Assembly: GCA_020852965.1 (NCBI GenBank)
Contig: JADYZV010000044.1
Coordinates: 16,685-80,684 of the forward strand
Length of the DNA: 64,000 nucleotides
Direction of reading: 5' to 3'
Source of the DNA: Pirellulaceae bacterium
GTDB lineage: Bacteria > Planctomycetota > Planctomycetia > Pirellulales > Pirellulaceae
Under the pieces are notes generated by a model. That model ran no database searches and was not told the origin of the DNA. It saw only the letters and a list, made by a program, of their open reading frames with translations. This document shows, piece by piece, positions 52,901-61,160 of the stretch. The translations under genes were made by a program, and so were the position numbers. Each line of letters begins with the position of its first letter. The stretch's first letter is position 1.

Positions 52901-54197
52901 TTCCAATGCGATCAAGTACACGCCACCTTGTGGAGTAGTAACCGTAGAGTTGTTGTTGAATTCCGAATCCGTGGAAGTCGTAGTTCGCGATACGGGAGTT
53001 GGCATTCCAACGGAAGAGTTGCCGCAGATCTGGAATCGCTTCTATCGCGCAAAAGGCGACAGCAACGCCACGCACGCGGGGACGGGCGTAGGGTTGGCAC
53101 TTACCAGGGAATTAGTCGAACTACACCGAGGACAAATTTCGGTCGAAAGCCAACTGGGCGAGGGGACTACCTTTCGAGTTCATTTGCCGATGCTATCGCC
53201 CGATGAGAATTCCGAAGCGATGCCCAGCCTACCGCGTGCGGTTGCCGACGGCCTTGCCCAGCCGCAGAGTGACCCGTCCCTGCCTTTGCCGAATGCCCGG
53301 GAGTCGACACACGCCACGTCTCCCGCCTCGCAGGCCGGCAGCGCAAATGACAATGAAGACGGCAATGAAGACGGCGATGCCGAATTATCCTCAGACGCAG
53401 CCTCGGCTTCCGAAAAAATGACTTTGCTGATCGTCGATGACAATGCCGATATCCGAAAATTACTTTGCGACAGCTTTGCGGATAGCTACCGCGTCTTGGA
53501 AGCTGAGGATGGAAGACAGGGCCTACATATCGCCTCCGAACAGATTCCTGATTTGATTATCGCCGATGTGATGATGCCTCATTTGCTTGGAACCGATCTC
53601 TGCCGACAACTCAAACAGCAGAAACAAACCAGCCACATTCCAGTCATATTGCTAACCGCGCGCAGCTCTTCCGATTTTCAGCTCGAAGGCCTGCGCACTG
53701 GCGCAGATGACTATGTCACCAAACCCTTCAGCTTAGATCACCTTGTCGCTCGCGTCCAAAATCAGCTCGAGTCGCGTCGAGCGCTTTGTGAACGTATGCG
53801 ACGCGAGTTCCTCATCGAGCCTCGGCAAATCGAAGTCGCTTCGCCAGAGCAAGAGTTTCTACAGCAGGCCATGTCTGTCGTCGAAACGAACCTGAAGAAC
53901 CCACAACTCGGAGTGGAGATGCTCGCCAAAGAGCTCGACCTGAGTCGCTCGCATTTGCTGAGAAAGATCAAGGCATTGACCGACCGCACGACCATTGAAT
54001 TCATTCGCGAGGTGCGTTTAAAGTCGGCAGCGCGACTGCTGGTTGATTCGACTTTGGCCATCGCTGATATCATCGACGAGACCGGCTTCAATGATCGTCA
54101 CCACTTCGGGCGGTTGTTCCGACAACAATTCGACTGCAATCCCACCGAGTACCGCCAGCGCCAGCAGAGTAGCTCGGTGGTCCCCACCGAGGAGTAA
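49908..54197 (+). CDS. Hybrid two-component system regulator (propeller sensor-kinase-receiver-AraC)
   Basis: A 1429-residue one-protein signalling system from the GTG at 49908. A signal or first transmembrane segment lies at about 30-50. The periplasmic sensor is two-component-type beta-propeller blades (about 55-720; GREGSVWFGVSDGLIRFDG, DGTIWIGSH) and a Y_Y_Y domain (726-820). A transmembrane helix (823-849) follows, then HisKA with phospho-acceptor His881 (ISHEFRTP), the ATPase domain (NLISNAIKY, DTGVGIP, GTGVGLAL), an acidic linker, a receiver with Asp1220 (LIIADVMMPH) and an AraC helix-turn-helix (1320-1425). In Bacteroidetes this architecture senses glycan fragments and activates utilisation loci. 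The divergent gene run is the obvious target by position. Confidence 0.93.
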   Translation: MTEALVVVELKNCSQKRRPTGQCDRAVWIANWVIFPLLALAGLGSLSARAAEPYQLVEPNKLNEPWRWQSYPNLSGKGVTCLCEGREGSVWFGVSDGLIRFDGLHWTNYTRAQAKLTGPTSFLTAVSNGNIYAGSENELSRFNGESWEPWIAGQPNSNFQIQCVTEASADALVIGTALGPMWLYRDAAVLFTIPKHQQAAEELVSGLGLKSSEVELLPDEIASQLNGHVGIISAVMVQGEGEGEGEGEQRTTWLSIGGEWVLRLDEKPSDGLNGWKLYGQQDGLATRGKARLLVSNNTVWRIAYVVRLVAERYDASTNRWVSTENFESITHRAGSVSLPTQTVDGTIWVGGHRELFALRDGVWTQYDEPSHAIAANDTPLVLGTSRGALWVAGRRQEVNCLDTTSRRWKTFENLNYQCESHDGTKWFVDHEGAVVSERQDQWLKYGIDDGMIQAAAAIIRVKQGGVLVTGSHEGMTACAWFDGTNWHRKQFSDFGAIAEPRALLQAADGTIWIGSHMDEIHEEEFQGWVRVTLPSSVGAEITYARFPPPVLHREVCYGIAQTADGDLWFAGRRMWKYDGIKWTEVTRVPELNSSIKDWLQVMPDGSLWAGSRSFGIFQFNGSSWQQHSTENGLLSNRVVSMASAGPNRIWVATDKDYSIFDGRQWTNSVLPQPLTMSRETGDLRCPGDGSIWINRFPYKWFEATVYGQLSEPSDVPFRTFRFTPDQQGPKTRITLVQDQVAPPGNLLVQWQGGDAERVTEEHQLQYSWRLDDQPWSLFSPETAQVLLSIPSGTHQLQVRARDSDLNVELVPATANFTVLAPVWRQAWFVVTMLGMTAVIAGMLFYLFRLHERYAVDIARAQAEQAEQATAAKLRFFTNISHEFRTPLTLILGPVEKLLGSAKPLQASENRSMLELVRRNAGRLLDLVNQLLDLRKLDAGAMQLQPTQADMVEFVKCEVDAFELMALDKNIDLQFTSNSPYQLSCFDNDKLRKILSNLISNAIKYTPPCGVVTVELLLNSESVEVVVRDTGVGIPTEELPQIWNRFYRAKGDSNATHAGTGVGLALTRELVELHRGQISVESQLGEGTTFRVHLPMLSPDENSEAMPSLPRAVADGLAQPQSDPSLPLPNARESTHATSPASQAGSANDNEDGNEDGDAELSSDAASASEKMTLLIVDDNADIRKLLCDSFADSYRVLEAEDGRQGLHIASEQIPDLIIADVMMPHLLGTDLCRQLKQQKQTSHIPVILLTARSSSDFQLEGLRTGADDYVTKPFSLDHLVARVQNQLESRRALCERMRREFLIEPRQIEVASPEQEFLQQAMSVVETNLKNPQLGVEMLAKELDLSRSHLLRKIKALTDRTTIEFIREVRLKSAARLLVDSTLAIADIIDETGFNDRHHFGRLFRQQFDCNPTEYRQRQQSSSVVPTEE

Positions 54198-54237
54198 GGT
54201 GCAATCGATTGGCGTTGCACTCCGTGCTCCGCCTTGC

Positions 54238-54274
54238 ATCCGTGCGAGAATTCGTGTCATTCGCTAGCACGGAT
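54238..54274. repeat. Inverted repeat after the hybrid regulator gene
   Basis: ATCCGTGC (54238-54245) is inverted as GCACGGAT (54267-54274); a third GCACGGAT follows at 54288. There is no T run. It sits between the convergent regulator and heparinase-like genes and might serve as a bidirectional transcript end. Confidence 0.4.
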
Positions 54275-54327
54275 AGCAAAGCCGAAGCACGGATGACAGG
54301 CGCAGGGGACGACCTTAGCATCGCACT

Positions 54328-56829
54328 CTATTGAAGCAGTGCGATCTGAACGAAGTTACCTTCACGAGTGAACTGTGGCTCGACATCATTGACACGTACG
54401 GTCCGCACCTGCGGCGCATAGAACGTGCCTGTCTTGACTTGACCGGTTATCGTCAGTTCTTGATTGCCAAAAACCACGCAGGCGGGACGCTCTAAGCCTT
54501 CGACAAGACGCGTGTCACGGAAGCTGAGCGAGCGCCCTTCGGCCAGAGTGTATTGGCTGATCTGCTCGGCTTGCGTTCGCACCGTTGCCAGCCGTCCGTC
54601 GCTTTGAAGTGGTTCCGCCGCCAATTCACTTCCCCGTCGATAGAACAACCAGTCCTCGATGCCTTGCCCCCAAGTAAGCTTGGCATGGATAGCATCGTCA
54701 CCGCTCCCGCTTAGTTTCTCGATGCTCGGGCGTTGGAACTCTTGCTTGCGAGGATAAAGTATCGTGAAGAAAACTGGCTGCACTCCCGAACTCTTGACTT
54801 CCAGCATCTGATGTCGAACACCGCCCCCCGGCGCGAAGGTCGAAATCTCCGTCGAGCGTTGTTCGGGTGCGAGCATCGAGATTTCGAGTGTCGTGCCATC
54901 GGTAGCGGGATTGTAGACGCGAAATGGCGTTGAGACCGATCCTTCTCCCTCGATCACGAACTCTCCCAGGCTCCCTTTGCCAAGTCGTGGGGCGTGCCAT
55001 CGCCAACGATACTGTTGCGATACGTCATTGATTTGGTAGTCGTCAACGACGATGAAATACGGTTTGGCTCCCTCGATTCCCTGTTCGCCATTGATCAACA
55101 GCACCATACGATCGGCGCGCACCACCGGCTTGCAGTAATGCGCGCTGGCTGGGTCGTCGCTGGGGGAACAGGCTAGTTTGTACCGTTTGTTGTTGGGATG
55201 GTAGGCGGCATTTTGCGACGGGTCGCCCAATGGAAAGCGACCGTCGGCTCTAGCGTAACTTGCGCAGCTCGACGCGATAAAAGCGTCCATGCGTCCCAGC
55301 CCCGGATTCTTGCGATTGGCATAGAATTCGTATTTGGGTAGGCTGCCATCGTGTTCACAGTCGGCATTGAAGTAGTCCAAGGTGGTGAAGTGTTTCATCG
55401 TTCCCCACCAAGCGGTATCTTTGTACGCTCGACCTTCTTCCTCAGTAAATTTTTCACCATAGGCATAGAGTCGCAAGGATCCCTGTGCCAAGCCACCTTT
55501 GCTGATTTCGTCGCGGTGTGAGTAGAGCACCAATTGTACGGTGTCATCTCCGGCAGCCGACTGGATGAACTGATTCTTGAAGTGAACTTCGCCCCCGCTG
55601 CGGTCTCGGAAATCCCTGAAGTATTTGGTTGGTTGAGCCCCAATTTCGGCTGGGGTAATTGTTTTTAGTCGATGAGGATAAAAGAGTGCCATCATCAAAG
55701 TTGACTCGGTATAGGCCTGCTCGGATTTGTTCGGTCCTTTGAATATGTCTCCGCCCGGATGAAGGTACTCCAACAGCCATTTGTCGTACCCGTCCGAGTT
55801 CCCTTCCTGAAATAGAATTAGCGTTTCTGCAATGGTACCATAGCGATCGTAGTCATCGCCATACTCGACCATTTGTGCGATTCCACCGGCAGCTCGACTG
55901 TGCGCATACCATTCCAAGACGTGCTCGATACCGCGTCCGGTAAAAACGTTGCCGTCGTAAATATTGTTGTGCATCTTTCCCCATAGCATGGCAAACGCTA
56001 GTGAGTAGCTGCCGTAGGCGGAACCCTCCCAGGCGCGACCATCCGCGAGTGCACCTCGGTCGAGAATGTACTTCGGAATGTTGGCATTGGTGCGAGCTAA
56101 GAACGCTTCGAGCGTCGCACGAGTCTGTTCGCTGTCGAGCAGACTCATCTCATCGCGAATCGCCAAACATCCAATCGCTGCTCCCAGAATGCAAGAAGCA
56201 GGGTGATTCTGCCGAGGATACGACTCGAATTCGGGGTAGTATTGCGTCTCGGATGTTGCGGCAGTTTGGCTGCCCAACGCGATCCAGTTGACGATCACCT
56301 TACGCTCATCCTCCGTGAAGAGTTCATGCAGCATGTCATACGCCAAAGACGTGTAGATAATGAACTGTGCCGCTTCGTGTTCGTCTGCGTTGCCATCCTC
56401 CTTGGCTCGATACTGATTGACGACATCACTCGCGTTCCATTTTTTCGCCATGTCCAAAATGCAGTCGCGCGCGGCGAGACCATGTTTCTCGTAGACCTTC
56501 GAGTCGAGCGCATATTTCATCGCGCATCGGGATGCGGCAATTACATTCAACCTCGTAGTTCGCAGCGCTCGCTCCGATTCAGTCCCCTTGGTTTTTGCCA
56601 TTATGGGTTGCCAGTCTTGCGGTGGTGTCAGGACGGAAGCTGAACAGACATCGATCGCGTCGAAGTACTTGCGGTTCAGGCTCCCAGGCACTTTTACTTT
56701 GGCGCGAAAGTTGGGTATCTCTGACGACTTGAACAGCAGATAAGGATGATGCAAGTCATCTGCCAATGCGGCAGCTTGCATCGAAGCGCACCAAAAAAAC
56801 AGGATGATTATCGCTCGAAAAACTGGCAT
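54328..56829 (-). CDS. Heparinase II/III-like polysaccharide lyase family protein
   Basis: An 833-residue exported protein with signal residues 1-23 and an AAGGAAC ribosome site before the ATG at 56829. The N-terminal part (about 60-400) is an alpha/alpha toroid with YPRQNHPASCILGAAIGCLA, GALADGRAWEGSAYG and EYGDDYDRYG, supplying candidate His/Tyr residues. The C-terminal two-thirds is beta-sandwich, with FRDRSGGEVHFKNQF, WWGTMKHFTTLDYFNADCEH and WRWHAPRLG. This matches the heparinase II/III and DUF4962-type architecture, which cleaves uronic-acid polysaccharides by elimination; substrate cannot be set. It is convergent with the hybrid regulator. Confidence 0.78.
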   Translation of the reverse strand: MPVFRAIIILFFWCASMQAAALADDLHHPYLLFKSSEIPNFRAKVKVPGSLNRKYFDAIDVCSASVLTPPQDWQPIMAKTKGTESERALRTTRLNVIAASRCAMKYALDSKVYEKHGLAARDCILDMAKKWNASDVVNQYRAKEDGNADEHEAAQFIIYTSLAYDMLHELFTEDERKVIVNWIALGSQTAATSETQYYPEFESYPRQNHPASCILGAAIGCLAIRDEMSLLDSEQTRATLEAFLARTNANIPKYILDRGALADGRAWEGSAYGSYSLAFAMLWGKMHNNIYDGNVFTGRGIEHVLEWYAHSRAAGGIAQMVEYGDDYDRYGTIAETLILFQEGNSDGYDKWLLEYLHPGGDIFKGPNKSEQAYTESTLMMALFYPHRLKTITPAEIGAQPTKYFRDFRDRSGGEVHFKNQFIQSAAGDDTVQLVLYSHRDEISKGGLAQGSLRLYAYGEKFTEEEGRAYKDTAWWGTMKHFTTLDYFNADCEHDGSLPKYEFYANRKNPGLGRMDAFIASSCASYARADGRFPLGDPSQNAAYHPNNKRYKLACSPSDDPASAHYCKPVVRADRMVLLINGEQGIEGAKPYFIVVDDYQINDVSQQYRWRWHAPRLGKGSLGEFVIEGEGSVSTPFRVYNPATDGTTLEISMLAPEQRSTEISTFAPGGGVRHQMLEVKSSGVQPVFFTILYPRKQEFQRPSIEKLSGSGDDAIHAKLTWGQGIEDWLFYRRGSELAAEPLQSDGRLATVRTQAEQISQYTLAEGRSLSFRDTRLVEGLERPACVVFGNQELTITGQVKTGTFYAPQVRTVRVNDVEPQFTREGNFVQIALLQ

Positions 56830-57023
56830 GATGTTCCTTCTTAGTCGCTAGATCAACGTCGTTTATGCCCCCTGCCAGCTTGCCTGACGGGAGCAGAAGT
56901 TTTGGAGTTAGAAACGCTGGAGTCTAGGCTATAGCCGAACCGCTTTCAAAGTCGCCTAACGGCTACACTTTAGAATAGTTGTCCGAAACTAAACCGTTCA
57001 GAACCACTTTTCAAAAGTGCTCG

Positions 57024-58400
57024 TTAGCGCGTCAGCGCTTCATGCAATACGTGACCGTCGGTCTCCATGGCAAGTCCCAACAGGTAAGCAATCGTTGGAG
57101 CAATATCCCCATTGTTGATAACTTCCAGTTCCGTTCCTGGCTTGATGCCGGCACCCACCGCCACGAACATGGCGTGCATGTAATCGGGGCGTGGATCGTG
57201 TCCGTGCGTCCCTTTGTTTCCACCGGCGTCAACAATGACTGCACCGCCAAGATCATCGGCGAACGAGTATCCAGGTCCTGTCGTTAGTACGAGGTTGGGC
57301 GCTTCGGGGTTTTCGTCTGGAGTGGGAAGGCCAAGTTGACTGAACTCGGTTGGATTCATGACCGCCTGGACTCCCTCCACTTCGGTGAGTTCTTTGGTGA
57401 GTGTTTCGGTCAGTTCTTCAACGCGATCTTCATCCAAGATATAGATGAACGCCGAACCACCTTGAGCAACGCACCACGCGCTGCGCTGAGTGACTTTATT
57501 TTCGTCATCCGCTTTGATCAAGCCGAGTTGTTGGAGGATCACATTCGGACGAATCAGATTCTGATACGCAGCAAAGCCGTGGTCCGATACCACGAACAAG
57601 GCAGAATTTTCAGCAAAGCGGGGTTGCTGAAGGGCTGCCCAGATTTCGCCGATGCGCTCATCGCTCTCCGCTACCGCCTGAAAGGCTTGCGGTGTGTTGG
57701 GGCCGTAGGCATGTTCGACTCCATCAGGGGTAATCAGGTGCAGTAGAATCAAATTAATATTATGCTGCTGTAACAGGTGCCGCACAGTGTTTGCATAGAC
57801 GATATCTCGTTGCGTGGAATACTGTTTCCCCCACCCCCACTCGCCCAATTGCGAAATATCGATACCGGCCTTTGCCAGCTCTTCGGCGAACCCCGGCGTG
57901 GTGTATCGCGCATGCAATTCCGGCTTATTGGAGTCTGGGATAATCCAGTCGAGCGACTTGGCCCCATTTGAACAAGGCCAAATGATGCTGGCTGTGGACA
58001 AACCAGCCTCATGGGCAACGTCGTAGAGCGTCGGCACCTGGATCGACTGATCCTTGGTCAGTTCCGGATCGCCGATATACTTCACCGGGCCGTTTGTATC
58101 GCGATTCCAGACCGTGTTGCCGATAACACCATGTCGTGCGGCTCGCATGCCAGTGATTAGGGAGGTGTGCGAGGGCCAAGTAACGCTCGGAAAAGTTGTT
58201 ATCATCCCTTTTGCAGAAACGCCAGCCGCCGCAATCGCTCGCAGGTTGGGCATTTCTGCACGTGGGTCGCTCAGATAACTGGCCGACAGGCCATCGACAC
58301 TGACCAGCACTATGTGCTTGACCGGTTTATTGTCTGCCGCGCGCAGGGCCGGCACTGCGAGTACAAAGCAGCAGAACAGAAAGCCAACTGGTCGAAACAT
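57024..58400 (-). CDS. Alkaline phosphatase-superfamily phosphodiesterase/pyrophosphatase
   Basis: A 458-residue exported enzyme with signal residues 1-21. The metal site is VLVSVDGLSA near residue 35 and the nucleophile region TTFPSVTWPSHTSLITG lies near residues 63-79, with a Thr in the position used by nucleotide pyrophosphatases/phosphodiesterases rather than Ser (phosphatase) or Cys (sulfatase). Later metal residues lie in HLITPDGVEHAYG and VVSDHGF, and a C-terminal His in GTHGHDP. Probable activity is phosphodiester or phosphonate-ester hydrolysis. It is 194 bases upstream of the heparinase-like gene on the same strand and may belong to the same locus. Confidence 0.87.
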   Translation of the reverse strand: MFRPVGFLFCCFVLAVPALRAADNKPVKHIVLVSVDGLSASYLSDPRAEMPNLRAIAAAGVSAKGMITTFPSVTWPSHTSLITGMRAARHGVIGNTVWNRDTNGPVKYIGDPELTKDQSIQVPTLYDVAHEAGLSTASIIWPCSNGAKSLDWIIPDSNKPELHARYTTPGFAEELAKAGIDISQLGEWGWGKQYSTQRDIVYANTVRHLLQQHNINLILLHLITPDGVEHAYGPNTPQAFQAVAESDERIGEIWAALQQPRFAENSALFVVSDHGFAAYQNLIRPNVILQQLGLIKADDENKVTQRSAWCVAQGGSAFIYILDEDRVEELTETLTKELTEVEGVQAVMNPTEFSQLGLPTPDENPEAPNLVLTTGPGYSFADDLGGAVIVDAGGNKGTHGHDPRPDYMHAMFVAVGAGIKPGTELEVINNGDIAPTIAYLLGLAMETDGHVLHEALTR

Positions 58401-58715
58401 ATGCTTTACCTGTCTTGGTTAGTCGCGTCGTGTTGGTCGTGGATCGATCCGTCGACCTATGGTTTTTCACGCTAGATTATTGCCTTAGGCAGCTAGCACG
58501 GTTATGGCTGGAACGCGCAATTGTGGTGTGGTTTTGCTGCACAGACAAGCATATTCCACGCGTTTTTTGGTAGACATAAGCTCCCACGCATAGCCGGCCA
58601 AGAATTCATCCGCGCTCGGGCCTTGCCATCCGTGCTAGTCTGAACTCTTTGGTAGATTCGGCTAGTGTTGTGTACGCCTCAGCGCAGCAATCTGGAGTTC
58701 CGTGCGACGGATCGT
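58401..58715. other. Intergenic region without recognised features
   Basis: About 315 bases between the phosphodiesterase start and the end of the GGDEF/HD-GYP gene. Short open frames only. No terminator, RNA or member of repeat families A-C is visible. Confidence 0.4.
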
Positions 58716-61160
58716 TCAGGGTTGCCGTGCAAGCATTGGTGGGTGTTGAAGCAAGGCGACCTGAGTTGAACGACAGAGGTCTAGTAGCTCGGAAGCTGTC
58801 TGCATCGCGCCGACAAAATCGTCATTGGCCTGGAGCGACAATTCGAGCTCACCGGCCTTCAGCGAAATCTCCTCAGCAGACAGCGCGCAGGCCGTGGACT
58901 TCAGTCTTCCTGCCAGAGTCGCCATTTCCTGCAGGTCTTGGCTATCGAGGGCTGCTACCAGTCCCTCCATTTGTGCGCCAATCGAGAGCGCAATGTCGGT
59001 CGATTGCTCGTGGTAGGGCAATTCAACGACATGGGCCCGATCGGCGACGATTCTGACGAACCGTTCGACCAGCTCTGGATCAAACTGAGAGCCTGCATTC
59101 TTTCTCAGTTCCGCTATGGCTTCATCATTGGTCTTTCCGGTTCGATACCTATGGTCGGTCGTCATCGAGTCGTAGGCATCGGCAATGGCTAGAATTCTCG
59201 CGCCGACTGAAATGCTGCACTTTCCTTGCTCGTTTGTTACCGTTGGTTCATCGAACCGAGTCTGATAGCCTTTGACCATATCGGTGAGTGCAGGCGAGGC
59301 AAACGAGGAGCGAACGATCTCGCCACCGACTCGAGTATGGGTCTTCATGACCTCCCATTCATCATTGGTCAATTTGCCGGGTTTCAAGAGGATAGCGTCG
59401 GGAACTCCAATTTTTCCAATGTCATGTAGGAGTGCGGCCATTTCGAGCGCATAGCAATCGCTCAGCGAGAGCAGACCCTCTGCCGCAGCCACACACAAGT
59501 CTGCTACTCGCCGACTGTGGGCAGCCGTCTTTTGATCGCGATAAGCCAGAGCAGACAACAGGGCGGAAACGGCATGATAGGGAATTGCCTCTTTGGCTGG
59601 CTTGGGATTGTCTTGAGCGGTAGGTGAGCTCAAAGTCGCTGGATCCGATTCCTTCAAGTCGGTCACCAGCTCGCGGATCTCTGCGGTTATGTCTCCCCAA
59701 CGAATGACTTGATCCCGCCCCTGACGCTTGGCCACATATAGGCCTTGGTCTGCTTGGTCGAGCATTTCCTGTGGATCCAAAGTCGCCTCGCTAATGGCAG
59801 AAACACCCAAACTGGCGGTCACTTTTAGCGTGGCCACAGGCATTTGTGCTTGCGAGACAGCACTACGCAGGCGCTGGGCCACCACGACCGCCTGGTCGAT
59901 ATCGGTGTTTGGCAGCACCACGGCGAATTCCTCTCCACCATAGCGACACAGAATATCGGACTCGCGTAGTGGCGACTGTAGCGCGGAGGAAACGGCCCGC
60001 AACACGTCATCACCCACGCTGTGTCCATACGTGTCATTGATCGATTTGAAGTGATCGATATCGACCATGATCGCAGAAATAGGCATTTCATAGCGTTTGG
60101 CTGCCAGCCAGAGCGTATGAAAGTTATCGAAAAACGATCGACGGTTCTTGCAGCCCGTCAGTGGGTCATGATTGGCAAGCTGCTCCAAATCTCGATTCTG
60201 CCTCTGGATCGCCGCGCTGGATTGATGCAAGTGTTTGACAAGCTCTCCCAGTTCGTTCTTTTTCTTTTCGAGTTGTGTTACATCTTCGAAGCTAGCAAGA
60301 ATTCCTCGAGGGTCGCCCTGTTCGTTCACGATCGGAGCGGCACTTACCGAGAAGGTTATATCCGAATCCCTAAACCCCAATAAGCTACCGCGCGCGAGCA
60401 TCTGCGTAGTTTTAGTTTGTTGCCAGGGAAACGCTTCATCCGCAGATTCGCCTCGTCGTACAAACGGAAGCTCATTCACGCTGCGGCCCATCAGTTCTTC
60501 GGTACTGCGCCCCGAAGTTCGCTCGAACGCACGATTGGCCAATACCACCCGATCGTCTCTATCGAGGACAAGTATGCCCTCTGCCAGGGAATCAAATGCT
60601 TCACGCACCCGTCCAGGAATGACCTTCGAGGGATTGAGTTGCCTCAGCACGCGGCGCAGATAGAAATAGTAGGAGAAAAATAGCGATACTGCCATAAAGG
60701 CCGGCAGTACAAACTCCGTCGGTATGCTACTTCCCAGAAATCCCTGCGTATCCGGATCTTGAAAGCGAATCTCGATCAACCCCCACGTTTCGCTCCCAGC
60801 CTTCACCGGAACAGAAATCTGTGTCATGGTTGATTGCTGACTCTCGTTGGGTACCCAGCCAGCGCTGTGCTCACCCACCTCCAATAAAATGGGACCATCA
60901 AATTTCCGTAAGGCAAGGGACAATACGTCAGGATTGCGTTCTGCCACTGCGACGAAGAACTTATGTAAAGTCTCCTGATCGGTCTCCGTCGCCATGGCCG
61001 CAAAGCTGAGAGCCAAAGCTTCGCTAAAATGCATCCTCCCTTTCATCATTTCGACTTTTGGATCGGGCAGCAAGCCCATTGCCCCGGCAACCAATAGACT
61101 GCTGACGGACAAGCAGACGAGGCTGATCACGATACGGACTGTGGCTGAAAGTTTCTTCAT
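58716..61160 (-). CDS. Membrane PAS-GGDEF protein with degenerate HD-GYP and C-terminal Hpt-like domain
   Basis: An 814-residue membrane signalling protein. Transmembrane helices lie at about 9-33 and 146-170, flanking a periplasmic sensor. A PAS domain covers about 180-290. GGDEF covers about 330-500, with an intact GGEEF near 407 and an RESD inhibitory site five residues before it, so it probably makes c-di-GMP with product inhibition. HD-GYP (about 535-710) has HDIGKIG near 581 but lacks the HHE...GYP segment, reading GYQTRFDEPT instead. Residues 730-810 resemble an Hpt bundle whose phospho-His position reads AGRLKS instead of AHxLKG. Its ATG overlaps the stop of the cadherin gene (ATGA). 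Confidence 0.88.
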   Translation of the reverse strand: MKKLSATVRIVISLVCLSVSSLLVAGAMGLLPDPKVEMMKGRMHFSEALALSFAAMATETDQETLHKFFVAVAERNPDVLSLALRKFDGPILLEVGEHSAGWVPNESQQSTMTQISVPVKAGSETWGLIEIRFQDPDTQGFLGSSIPTEFVLPAFMAVSLFFSYYFYLRRVLRQLNPSKVIPGRVREAFDSLAEGILVLDRDDRVVLANRAFERTSGRSTEELMGRSVNELPFVRRGESADEAFPWQQTKTTQMLARGSLLGFRDSDITFSVSAAPIVNEQGDPRGILASFEDVTQLEKKKNELGELVKHLHQSSAAIQRQNRDLEQLANHDPLTGCKNRRSFFDNFHTLWLAAKRYEMPISAIMVDIDHFKSINDTYGHSVGDDVLRAVSSALQSPLRESDILCRYGGEEFAVVLPNTDIDQAVVVAQRLRSAVSQAQMPVATLKVTASLGVSAISEATLDPQEMLDQADQGLYVAKRQGRDQVIRWGDITAEIRELVTDLKESDPATLSSPTAQDNPKPAKEAIPYHAVSALLSALAYRDQKTAAHSRRVADLCVAAAEGLLSLSDCYALEMAALLHDIGKIGVPDAILLKPGKLTNDEWEVMKTHTRVGGEIVRSSFASPALTDMVKGYQTRFDEPTVTNEQGKCSISVGARILAIADAYDSMTTDHRYRTGKTNDEAIAELRKNAGSQFDPELVERFVRIVADRAHVVELPYHEQSTDIALSIGAQMEGLVAALDSQDLQEMATLAGRLKSTACALSAEEISLKAGELELSLQANDDFVGAMQTASELLDLCRSTQVALLQHPPMLARQP

